From Patescibacteria group bacterium (GTDB lineage: Bacteria > Patescibacteriota > Minisyncoccia > Minisyncoccales > Staskawiczbacteraceae), in assembly GCA_018894075.1 (NCBI GenBank), contig JAHIEB010000043.1, positions 1-20,728 on the forward strand: a stretch of 20,728 bases of DNA. Reading direction: 5' to 3'. Positions 12,804 through 19,843 of this stretch are shown here, piece after piece (position 1 is the first letter of the stretch; the number at the start of each line of letters is the position of its first letter). Below the pieces are notes generated by a model, which saw only the letters and a program-made list of their open reading frames with translations, made no database searches and was not told the origin of the DNA. The translations under genes were made by a program, and so were the position numbers.

Positions 12804-13216
12804 ATATTATTAAGCTCTGTAAGTAAATTTCCTAATGTCTGCATTCTGGATTCTACAACCGCAAGATCGCTTCTAATGCCCGCGCCTTGACTCAAGGACT
12901 CTTCGGCAAGTTTTAACCTTTCCTCCTGGCAGACGGCTATTCTGCTTGATACCCTTACAATCTCCTGGATAGCTTCATCTCGCTCGACATCTTGCTCTGC
13001 GCCCTTTAAAGACACATCCAAGTGAGCCTGTTTTTCCTGTAGACGAGCTATTTCATCCTCAAGCTCCTGCGACCTTTTGCGCAATCCGTCAAGTTCCTCT
13101 CTCGCTTTAAGTGTCTCTTCAACAAGCCTGTGTGCATCTGTCACTAATCTCTTACACTCTGAAGTTATTCTTTCTCTTTTCTCTTGTGGATCCTCGTATT
13201 TATTTTCTTTTTCCAT
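12794..13216 (-). CDS. Coiled-coil protein of unknown function between two tRNA genes
   Basis: A 140-residue, highly charged protein without membrane segments. Long heptad-like stretches rich in Leu, Glu, Arg and Gln cover about residues 15-75 (LVEETLKAREELDGLRKRSQ, ELEDEIARLQEKQAHLDV) and resume at about 85-135, so two coiled-coil arms are likely. ATG 13216 lies 10 bases after tRNA-Gly and has no Shine-Dalgarno. The stop TAG lies inside the acceptor region of tRNA-Thr, so the last two sense codons and the stop belong to both genes. Base composition is richer in G and C than in ftsB or prfB. No family is recognised. The uninterrupted length and regular heptads argue for a real gene. Confidence 0.62.
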   Translation of the reverse strand: MEKENKYEDPQEKRERITSECKRLVTDAHRLVEETLKAREELDGLRKRSQELEDEIARLQEKQAHLDVSLKGAEQDVERDEAIQEIVRVSSRIAVCQEERLKLAEESLSQGAGIRSDLAVVESRMQTLGNLLTELNNMPE

Positions 13217-13226
13217 ATTATTTAAA

Positions 13227-13297
13227 AGCGGGTAACGGGAATCGAACCCGTGTCCTATCCTTGGGAAGGATACGTTCTACCATTGAACCATACCCGC
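13227..13297 (-). tRNA. tRNA-Gly(CCC)
   Basis: A complete 71-base cloverleaf: acceptor stem GCGGGTA/TACCCGC, D arm GTTC/GAAC with AATGGTA loop, anticodon stem TATCC/GGATA with loop TTCCCAA giving anticodon CCC, and T loop TTCGATT. CCA is not encoded. Its first 21 bases are also the last codons of the FtsB-like gene. Confidence 0.95.
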
Positions 13298-13666
13298 AAA
13301 CCATTTTTTAATTTTGAAAAACAAACCCTCTATATTCTCTTCCTCTTCCCGCTCTTTTTTTGGGGGGAGTATAAAGCCGACGACTGTCTCCCCTTCTTTC
13401 TGGAGATTCAAATCCTCTCTCGCAACTTTCTCAACATACTCCACATCGTCAACATTTAGAATGCCGGAGGATAAATTGCTATTTTTCGCTTCTAGTTCTT
13501 TTATCTCGTTCTCCAAAGAGGCCAGTTGTTTATTCAATCCTGTTTTCTTGCTCTGAACGCGCAGATTATTTAGAAGAAGATAAAAGGTTGATACGATAAT
13601 AACAATTAAAATTACAATATACAAGATTGAAAGACTCTTTTTTCTTTTCTTGTAATTTGTTATCAT
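13277..13666 (-). CDS. ftsB: FtsB/DivIC-like septum formation protein
   Basis: A 129-residue bitopic membrane protein: a short basic cytoplasmic start (NYKKRKK), one membrane helix at about residues 13-33, then an external coiled coil (LNKQLASLENEIKELEAKNS, about 44-63) and the segment VEYVEKVAREDLNLQKEGETVVGFILP. That segment matches the conserved C-terminal part of FtsB/DivIC, where the protein contacts FtsL and FtsQ/DivIB in the division complex. FtsB and DivIC are hard to tell apart at this size. The last six sense codons and the TAG stop lie inside tRNA-Gly, so the tail AGMVQW is encoded by tRNA sequence. No Shine-Dalgarno is seen and the promoter is unclear. Confidence 0.85.
   Translation of the reverse strand: MITNYKKRKKSLSILYIVILIVIIVSTFYLLLNNLRVQSKKTGLNKQLASLENEIKELEAKNSNLSSGILNVDDVEYVEKVAREDLNLQKEGETVVGFILPPKKEREEEENIEGLFFKIKKWFAGMVQW
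13627..13656 (+). promoter_or_regulatory. Possible plus-strand promoter for the microprotein
   Basis: TTGAAA (13627-13632) and TGTAAT (13651-13656) on the plus strand are 18 bases apart, inside the first codons of the opposite FtsB-like gene. The leader would be about 10 bases. The support is weak. Confidence 0.3.
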
Positions 13667-13672
13667 ATCTTA

Positions 13673-13780
13673 ATGCAAAATATAAAAAAGAAACTAATCT
13701 TTAAGATTGTCTGGGTCACATTAATATCCCTTGTGGCTGTCAGCATGGTCCTGCTCTCTATTCCCTCTATTTGGAGATAG
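13673..13780 (+). CDS. Candidate 35-residue membrane microprotein, only plus-strand gene
   Basis: A short frame begins at ATG 13673 and ends in TAG 13780, exactly filling the 114-base gap between the FtsB-like gene and the next minus-strand stop. The translation is MQNIKKKLIFKIVWVTLISL followed by VAVSMVLLSIPSIWR: a lysine-rich start, one strong membrane helix and a short end, as in many real microproteins. A TTGAAA/TGTAAT pair with 18-base spacing (13627-13656) could be its promoter. There is no ribosome binding site. It diverges from the FtsB-like gene with 6 bases between starts. Size makes chance plausible, so confidence is moderate. Confidence 0.45.
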   Translation: MQNIKKKLIFKIVWVTLISLVAVSMVLLSIPSIWR

Positions 13781-14323
13781 TTAGAAAGATTCAATAGCCT
13801 TAATTCCAACCTCGTAAGCATCCAGCGCCTTTTTTACTTCCCCCCGAGAAGGTTTGTAATTCGGGTCATGGGCAATAGCATCTCTTAGCTTATGCGACTC
13901 TAGAACCCCCTCTGCATTAGGCAGTTGAGTTTGAGGTACCTGCTTTACTCTTTCTTCAAAATTCAGACCAGTAAATCCTTTATTCATTAAAACCTCGTCA
14001 AGGAGATTTTCTGCCTCAAGCACAGCCAGTTTTAAATCGTATTCTGTCCCTGTGCTGTATCTCTTTGTTATCTTTGCCCATCTCCTGATAATCTTTTTTA
14101 ACCCAGGAGGTTCATTATCCCAGAATCCAGACCAATCAATCAAAAACCTGTGCTTAATGAAACTGCTGAAAAACATAAAGTAGAAAATCCCTGCTAAGAA
14201 TAAGACCATAGCCACGATAAAAACAACCTTTGCTGGAAAAAGCTGGGTTTGAATATCTTCAGACGTAAGAATGCTGACTACAAAGTCCCACAAAGATTTG
14301 AGAGTTTCCCAGAACTGGTTCAT
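13781..14323 (-). CDS. Membrane-anchored protein with R-x4-H motif, unknown function
   Basis: A 180-residue protein. The N-terminal 30 residues are amphipathic, then a strong membrane helix spans about residues 31-53 (AKVVFIVAMVLFLAGIFYFM). The rest is a soluble helical domain. Near the C-terminus LESHKLRDAIAHDPNYKPSR contains Arg147-x4-His152, the pattern of the catalytic or structural R-x4-6-H motif of HEPN-like helical domains, with Asp after Arg where HEPN nucleases often have a polar residue. The preceding part (EYDLKLAVLEAENLLDEVLM) is helical, as HEPN would need. The match is suggestive only. It starts 6 bases after gatA and is the last gene of the large operon. No terminator is evident after it. 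Confidence 0.75.
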   Translation of the reverse strand: MNQFWETLKSLWDFVVSILTSEDIQTQLFPAKVVFIVAMVLFLAGIFYFMFFSSFIKHRFLIDWSGFWDNEPPGLKKIIRRWAKITKRYSTGTEYDLKLAVLEAENLLDEVLMNKGFTGLNFEERVKQVPQTQLPNAEGVLESHKLRDAIAHDPNYKPSRGEVKKALDAYEVGIKAIESF

Positions 14324-14329
14324 ACTTTA

Positions 14330-15691
14330 TTATATCCTCATTTTCTCAATAAAAGAAGCAGAGCTTAAAACCTTAAAGTCAGAGAACCTCTTTCCAATAA
14401 TTTGCAAACCTACAGGCAGGCTGTGTTTGCAGGGAATAGATATGGCGGGCAAGCCGGCCAAGTTAACAGCTACTGTGAAGATATCGGATAGATACATAGA
14501 AAGCGGATCTTTCTTCTCCCCTATTTTAAAAGCAACGGTGGGCGAAACAGGAGTTAAAATGAGGTCTACTTTTTTGAATGCCTTTTCAAAATCCTGACAA
14601 ATAAGGTTGCGGACCGTCTGCGCCTTCAAATAATATGCGTCATAATACCCCGAGGACAGACTATATGTGCCCAGCATTATTCTTCTTTTTACTTCCGGCC
14701 CGAAACTAGCCCTTGTTTTTAGATACCCGCTAAGCAAATCCTCTGCTTTTTCAGATAGTCCGTATTTTATGCCGTCATACCTTGCTAAATTAGCCGATGC
14801 TTCAGAAGGAGCGATAATATAGTAGCAGGCCAGAGCATATTCTGTATGAGGCAGGCTGATTTCCTCTATCTTAATTCCAGCATCCTCTATTTTTTTGACA
14901 GCTGACTTTATAGTCTTTTCAACTTCAGGATCTAATCCTGAAACAAAATATTCTTTGGGAATGCCGATTTTAAAGTCACCTATCCTATCCTCGGTAATAG
15001 AAACGGAAGTGGAATCTTTTTCATCCTTACCCATAATAGCTTTAAAAACAATTTCTGCGTCTTCAACATTTTCAGCAATAGGCCCAATCTGCTCTAAAGA
15101 AGAGGCAAAAGCAATGAGCCCGTATCTTGAAACAGCTCCATAAGAGGGCTTGAATCCCACCACCCCGGAAAAAGAAGACGGCTGCCTAATTGAGCCTCCG
15201 GTATCTGATCCCAAGGCAAAAACGCATTCTTTTGCAGAGACCGCGGCTGCTGACCCGCCAGAGCTCCCTCCAGGAACACGGGTCAGGTCATGCGGATTCT
15301 TTGTTGTCATAAAAGCCGAGTTCTCTGTGGAAGCTCCCATTCCAAACTCGTCAAGGTTTGTTTTTCCCAGAATAACAGCTGACATTTTCTCAATAACAGT
15401 GGCATTGTATGGCGCGATATATTTTTCTAAAATCCTTGAGCCAGCTGTGCATCTTATTCCTGAAACCAGAATATTGTCTTTTATTGCACAGGGAATACCG
15501 GCCAAGGGTGAAAGTTCTTTTTTTGAAGCTATTATTTCGTCAGCCTCTTTTGCTTTTTTTAAAGCCAAATCCGGACAAACGCTTATAAAAGCATCCAGTT
15601 TGGATTTCTCAATCTGCGACAAATACTTCTGCGCTATTTCCTTTGCAGAAAACTCTCCTTTTAATAATCCTTGCCTGATTTGCTTAATCAT
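14330..15691 (-). CDS. gatA: Asp/Glu-tRNA amidotransferase subunit A
   Basis: A 453-residue amidase of the GatCAB complex, which turns Glu-tRNA(Gln) and Asp-tRNA(Asn) into the amide forms. The amidase signature is intact: Lys in CAIKDNI (about residue 71), cis-Ser in GGSSGGSAAA (about 143) and the nucleophile Ser in GSDTGGSIRQPSSF (about 167), followed by GFKPSYGAVSRYGLIAFASS. The length is slightly short of the usual 480-490, with the C-terminal region trimmed. It overlaps gatC by 8 bases. gatB is not in this window, so the kinase/tRNA-binding subunit must be elsewhere. tRNA-Gln(CTG) in the window would be a substrate of this pathway if no glutaminyl-tRNA synthetase exists. Confidence 0.96.
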   Translation of the reverse strand: MIKQIRQGLLKGEFSAKEIAQKYLSQIEKSKLDAFISVCPDLALKKAKEADEIIASKKELSPLAGIPCAIKDNILVSGIRCTAGSRILEKYIAPYNATVIEKMSAVILGKTNLDEFGMGASTENSAFMTTKNPHDLTRVPGGSSGGSAAAVSAKECVFALGSDTGGSIRQPSSFSGVVGFKPSYGAVSRYGLIAFASSLEQIGPIAENVEDAEIVFKAIMGKDEKDSTSVSITEDRIGDFKIGIPKEYFVSGLDPEVEKTIKSAVKKIEDAGIKIEEISLPHTEYALACYYIIAPSEASANLARYDGIKYGLSEKAEDLLSGYLKTRASFGPEVKRRIMLGTYSLSSGYYDAYYLKAQTVRNLICQDFEKAFKKVDLILTPVSPTVAFKIGEKKDPLSMYLSDIFTVAVNLAGLPAISIPCKHSLPVGLQIIGKRFSDFKVLSSASFIEKMRI

Positions 15692-15953
15692 TAAAAATTG
15701 TCTTTACTTTGACATAATCACCTTTTATGTCAGGGACTTGGTCAAGAAGTTTTGTTTTTGAGAGAACAACAATATCTCCTCTAGTATTCTCTTTATTAAA
15801 GCAAGCAGGCTCTGCCTTGTCTTTAACCTTAGTTAAAAGCTTGAAATAATCTAAAATCTCTGTCATATCTTTTTGCAGACTAAAAACCTCTTTCTCGGTT
15901 AAAGAAAGCCTCGCCAATTTTGCTATTTTTTGCACCTCTTCTTTTGAAATCAT
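15684..15953 (-). CDS. gatC: Asp/Glu-tRNA amidotransferase subunit C
   Basis: An 89-residue subunit that wraps around GatA and GatB and stabilises the complex. The family start ISKEEVQKIAKLARLSLTEK is clear (residues 2-21), followed by a helix with ILDYFKLL and the loop region up to VPDIKGDYVKVKTIFND at the end. The length is normal for GatC. It overlaps mreB by 4 bases upstream and gatA by 8 bases downstream, so translation is coupled across the three. The order gatC-gatA fits the common arrangement, although gatB does not follow here. Confidence 0.92.
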   Translation of the reverse strand: MISKEEVQKIAKLARLSLTEKEVFSLQKDMTEILDYFKLLTKVKDKAEPACFNKENTRGDIVVLSKTKLLDQVPDIKGDYVKVKTIFND

Positions 15954-17017
15954 GATGGTACTGATTCTTCTTCCTGGCTTTTTGCCAGCACTTCAGACAA
16001 AGATTCAATATTTTCTAGGGCAGCTCCGGCTCCCCTCACCACAGAGGTTAAGGGGTCTTCTACTATCCTGCAGGGAATCTTTGTCTCTCTAGTTATTAAA
16101 ACATCAAACCCTTTAAGCAAAGACCCTCCTCCGGAAAGGTATATCCCGTTTGTCATAATATCTGCAAGCAGTTCTGGAGGGGTTTCTTCAATGGTTGATT
16201 TAACCGCGGAAACAATAAGCTTAACCGATTTTTCCAACGCTCTTTGAATGTCGTCAGAAAAAACAATCACTTCCTCTGGCAGGCCTGTGATTATATTCCT
16301 TCCTCTCATAGCCATTTCTTTCTTCTCCTTGGCCGGCAAGGCAGACCCAATGGCTATTTTAATGGCTTCTGCGGTTCTTTCCCCGATGTTCAGCTTATAC
16401 TCTTTTTGGGCAAATTGTATTATATCCTCATTTAACCTGTTCCCTGCTATCCTTAAGCTCCTGAAGGATACGATTCCTCCAAGAGAGATTACTGCCACTT
16501 CAGTTGTTCCACCTCCGACGTCAACAACAAAATTTCCTCCGGCCTCCTGAATAGGCAATCTTGCACCTATGGCTGAAGCTAGGGGCTCTTCAATTAAAAA
16601 TACTGTTCTGGCTCCGGCGTTCTTGGCGGCATCCCTGACAGCCTTGCGCTCAACCTCTGTCACTCCGCAGGGAATGCCGATAATTACTCTAGGCAGATAA
16701 GCAAACCTTCTTTTTGAGAGAGAGGCTGACTTTTCAATAAAATACCTTAACATCTGCTCTGCCACCTCAAAATCCGAAATAACACCGCCAACCAGTGGCC
16801 GGGTTGCAGTAATGTACGAAGGGGTTCTGCCAACCATTTTCTTTGCCTCCTCGCCTATTGCCAGTATCTGGCCCGTCTTGTTATTAATAGCCACCACAGA
16901 GGGTTCATTAATTACGATTCCACGGTCTTTGATATAGACGAGAGAATTAGCAGTGCCCAAATCAATGGCCATATCAACCGAGAAAAAGGAGGCGATTTTC
17001 TTAAAAAGTCTTCTCAT
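15950..17017 (-). CDS. mreB: Rod shape-determining protein MreB
   Basis: A 355-residue bacterial actin that forms membrane-associated filaments and guides side-wall peptidoglycan synthesis. Actin-fold motifs: phosphate-1 loop AIDLGTANSLVYIKD (near residues 17-31), connect and phosphate-2 region VVDVGGGTTEVAVISLGG (about 160-177), and adenosine motif YLSGGGSLLKGFDVL near the C-terminus. The first residues, LFKKIASFF, form an amphipathic helix typical of membrane-binding MreB. The length is normal (about 340-350). It overlaps proS by 17 bases and gatC by 4. mreC and mreD are not in the window. Its presence points to a cell with a wall and regulated shape. Confidence 0.96.
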   Translation of the reverse strand: MRRLFKKIASFFSVDMAIDLGTANSLVYIKDRGIVINEPSVVAINNKTGQILAIGEEAKKMVGRTPSYITATRPLVGGVISDFEVAEQMLRYFIEKSASLSKRRFAYLPRVIIGIPCGVTEVERKAVRDAAKNAGARTVFLIEEPLASAIGARLPIQEAGGNFVVDVGGGTTEVAVISLGGIVSFRSLRIAGNRLNEDIIQFAQKEYKLNIGERTAEAIKIAIGSALPAKEKKEMAMRGRNIITGLPEEVIVFSDDIQRALEKSVKLIVSAVKSTIEETPPELLADIMTNGIYLSGGGSLLKGFDVLITRETKIPCRIVEDPLTSVVRGAGAALENIESLSEVLAKSQEEESVPS

Positions 17018-18206
17018 TTATTTTATCTATCTTAACTAGTTTAATTTTGGATTCGGATCTCTTTTTAACCTCAACAGATTTTACCGACAAGGTTTTCTCG
17101 CTGACCACTAGGCGATAAGGAATCCCGATTAAATCAGCTTCCGCAAATTTTTCGCCGGGGGACTTGTCGCGGTCATCATATAAAACATCTATCTTTAACT
17201 TTAATAGGGACTTGTAAATCTTTTCTGCCTCCTTATTCTTCCCCAAGCTTATTAAGTGAACAGAAAAAGGAGCTATTTTTTCGGGCCAGATTATGCCTTT
17301 GTCGTCGTGACTCACCTCCGCGACAGCACCCATCAATCTGTTCAAACCTATTCCATAACACCCCATTATAACAGGATTTTCTTTCCCTTGCGCGTCAATA
17401 TACTTTAAGCCAAAGGGCAGAGAGTACTTATTGCCTAGCTTAAAGATGTTTCCCACCTCAACTGACTTTTGCTCTAAAAAATCATTACTAGAGCAAATCG
17501 GGCATTTATCTTTCTTTATTTCTCTATTAACAGCATTTTGACATTTTCTGCAAATATATATTATATCCTCCCCCGCCTCTGTCACGGTCTGAAACTCGTG
17601 GGAATATTCAGAAAAGCTTCCCCCCGAAGCTAAGGTCAAAAATGTCTTTTTATTAAAAGCCAAACCACAGTCATTGAATATCTTAATATATCTTTTTTTC
17701 ACTATCTCATAATAATCATTGAGCTCTTTTTCAGTTGCAGAAAAAGAATACAGGTCTTTCATCAGAAACTCTCTTGTCCTTAGAATTCCTGACTTTGCCC
17801 GCTTTTCATTTCTGAATTTTGTCTGAATCTGGAAGATGTACAATGGAAGGTCTTTGTAGGAGGATATCACAGATCTAGCCAAGGGAGCTACAATTTCTTC
17901 GTGCGTAGCGGCCAAAGCATATTCCTCAATCTTAAAAAGAGCGTCAAAGCTGTCCCATCTTCCTGTTTTCTGCCAGTTTTCCTTCGGGGTCAAAGCTGGC
18001 ATTAAAATCTCCTGTCCGGAAATAGCGAGCATATTTTCTCTGATTATATTCTCAATCTTCTTTAAAACCAAAAGCCCCAAAGGGAGAAAACTGTAAGCTC
18101 CTGCCATAAGTTGGTTGATAAACCCGGCTCTCAAAAGAAACTGGTGGGAGATAGAATGGGCGTCAACTGTTTTTATCGTTTTGCTAAAAAGTTTAGATTG
18201 CTTCAT
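17001..18206 (-). CDS. proS: Prolyl-tRNA synthetase, compact form without editing insert
   Basis: A class II aminoacyl-tRNA synthetase charging tRNA-Pro. Motif 1 lies near LLRAGFINQLMAGAYSFLPLG, motif 2 around FRNEKRAKSGILRTREFLMK (131-150), and motif 3 in MGCYGIGLNRLMGA (281-294). The anticodon-binding domain follows (APFSVHLI to the end, with DDRDKSPGEKFAEADLIGIP). At 401 residues it is far shorter than the usual bacterial 560-570. Where the editing insert normally sits, between SHEFQTVTEAGED and VEVGNIFKLG, there are only about 35 residues with four cysteines (219, 222, 235, 238) that look like a zinc ribbon. Editing of Ala-tRNA(Pro) must be absent or done by a free-standing protein. It overlaps rseP and mreB. 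Confidence 0.95.
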   Translation of the reverse strand: MKQSKLFSKTIKTVDAHSISHQFLLRAGFINQLMAGAYSFLPLGLLVLKKIENIIRENMLAISGQEILMPALTPKENWQKTGRWDSFDALFKIEEYALAATHEEIVAPLARSVISSYKDLPLYIFQIQTKFRNEKRAKSGILRTREFLMKDLYSFSATEKELNDYYEIVKKRYIKIFNDCGLAFNKKTFLTLASGGSFSEYSHEFQTVTEAGEDIIYICRKCQNAVNREIKKDKCPICSSNDFLEQKSVEVGNIFKLGNKYSLPFGLKYIDAQGKENPVIMGCYGIGLNRLMGAVAEVSHDDKGIIWPEKIAPFSVHLISLGKNKEAEKIYKSLLKLKIDVLYDDRDKSPGEKFAEADLIGIPYRLVVSEKTLSVKSVEVKKRSESKIKLVKIDKINEKTF

Positions 18207-19291
18207 TTTTTTAGGAATTCCGAGAATCTCGGAATATCATATTTTATTGTTACAACGATTGACGCAGCGATCAAAAGAAAGAAAAATACCGCAGTGATGC
18301 CCTGCTCTATTTTCGGTGAAATGGGCTTTTTTCTGAACTTTTCAATCAGCAAAAACAAAACCTTTCCTCCGTCTAATGCCGGAATTGGCAGAAGATTAAA
18401 AATAGCCAGCAAAACAGAAATGGCGGCAATAAAATAGAGAAAGAATCCAGCCCCCAATTCAACTGCCCTAGCTAAAAATACAGTCAATCCCACAGGACCG
18501 GCAGGTTCAGCTCCAGGCATTAACCCTTGCCCCAAGACCAATCCCAAAACTAGCTGACCCAAAGCAACGAGCGCCTTAGAGGTAAGGTCTATGCAAAAAG
18601 CAATTGCTTTTACGGGAGTCAAATACCAAGGCTGTTTTTCAATTACAATATACATTCTTTCAATTACAACTCCCATCTTTCCTTCTTCTGTCAAAACAGC
18701 TTCTACTTCAATGGGTTTTCCCTTTCTTTCAAAAAGCAGAGAGACAGATTCCCCTTTGTGAGAAGCGCCAAAGTCTGAAACATCCGATGTTTTCTTAATC
18801 TCTTTTGTTTGAAGCCCAGAAGAAATCTGTTTTAGAACGTCTCCGCTTTTAAATCCAGCAGATTCAGCTGGAGAGGAGGGAATTACATTTAATATCTCAA
18901 CCTGCGTGAGCCCTGAAATATCTCCATCGCCGACTGGCACTTTCACGCCTATATTGAAAACGATTGTAAAAAGAATAATAGCTGCAATCCAAAAACTTAT
19001 CACTCCGCCCAAAACAATCCCCATTCTTTTTCCAAAAGACAATCCTGAAAAACTCTTATAATCCTCAATCCCCCCCTCCTCGCCATATATTCTGACAAAA
19101 GCGCCCAGAGGTATGAGGTTTATTGAATAAATGGTATCTTTGATTTTTTTTCCAAAAATCCTCGGGGGATATCCTATCCCGAACTCCTCAACTCTGACCC
19201 CGCATTTTTTGGCAACAATAAAATGGCCAAATTCATGGATTACCATTAAAACGACGATGCTGGCAACGGCCAGTACTATTATTAAAATCAT
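18203..19291 (-). CDS. rseP: Site-2 metalloprotease RseP
   Basis: A 362-residue intramembrane zinc protease. The metal site HEFGH is at residues 19-23 in the first membrane helix, and the third ligand is in NLLPIPALDGGK (299-310). One PDZ domain at about 130-205 (VEILNVIPSSPAESAGFKSGDVL) sits between membrane segments near 90-115, 225-255 and 280-300. Such proteases cut membrane-bound anti-sigma factors or remnant signal peptides. The target here is unknown. It lies between frr and proS with 4-base overlaps on both sides. The frr-rseP-proS order resembles the dxr-rseP-proS neighbourhood of many bacteria, but dxr is not present here. Confidence 0.95.
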   Translation of the reverse strand: MILIIVLAVASIVVLMVIHEFGHFIVAKKCGVRVEEFGIGYPPRIFGKKIKDTIYSINLIPLGAFVRIYGEEGGIEDYKSFSGLSFGKRMGIVLGGVISFWIAAIILFTIVFNIGVKVPVGDGDISGLTQVEILNVIPSSPAESAGFKSGDVLKQISSGLQTKEIKKTSDVSDFGASHKGESVSLLFERKGKPIEVEAVLTEEGKMGVVIERMYIVIEKQPWYLTPVKAIAFCIDLTSKALVALGQLVLGLVLGQGLMPGAEPAGPVGLTVFLARAVELGAGFFLYFIAAISVLLAIFNLLPIPALDGGKVLFLLIEKFRKKPISPKIEQGITAVFFFLLIAASIVVTIKYDIPRFSEFLKK

Positions 19292-19842
19292 TCTATTTCT
19301 TTTTTCTTTCTCTCAACTAATTCTTTTATTTTATCATTATATTCGTCAATAATCTTCTGAAGTTCGTCCTTGCCTCTAAACTTTTCATCTTCTGTAATCT
19401 GCTTCTCGCGGAAGGAATCCTGAAGATTGTTCCAGGCACCTTCTCTCTGGCGCCTTATGGTCTGGCGAGTCTGCTCTGCTTTTTCATTCATATTCTTAAT
19501 CATTGCCTCCCTGTACTCTTTTGTCAGCAGGGGAAGATTCAGCCTTAATATGTTTTTATCAACAATAGCTGACATTCCAAGTCCGGATTTCAATATGGCT
19601 TTCTCAATCGGCTCCATATATGACTTATCCCAAGGCTGAATGACAATTTGATTCGGCTGTGGGCAGGAAATAGCTCCTAATTGCTTTAAGGGAAACTTGT
19701 TTTCAAAACAGACAACCTCAATATCTTCTACTAAAACCGGGCTGGCGTGAGAGGTTCCCGCTTTCTGAAGCTCTGACTCAAAGAATTTGAATGCTTTTTC
19801 TAGGTCCGGTTTAATAGCCTCTATTATTTGTTTGTATGCCAT
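19288..19842 (-). CDS. frr: Ribosome recycling factor
   Basis: A 184-residue protein, the standard RRF length, that with EF-G splits the post-termination ribosome. The sequence follows the family throughout: an N-terminal helix, the loop with ISCPQPNQIVIQPWDKS, AILKSGLGMSAIVDKNILRLNLPLLTKEYRE, then the long C-terminal helical part with REGAWNNLQDSFREKQITEDEKFRGKDELQ and IIDEYNDKIKELVERKKKEI. A clear GGAG lies 7 bases before ATG 19842. The gap to holB is a single base, and the end overlaps rseP by 4 bases. Confidence 0.96.
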   Translation of the reverse strand: MAYKQIIEAIKPDLEKAFKFFESELQKAGTSHASPVLVEDIEVVCFENKFPLKQLGAISCPQPNQIVIQPWDKSYMEPIEKAILKSGLGMSAIVDKNILRLNLPLLTKEYREAMIKNMNEKAEQTRQTIRRQREGAWNNLQDSFREKQITEDEKFRGKDELQKIIDEYNDKIKELVERKKKEIE

Positions 19843-19843
19843 A

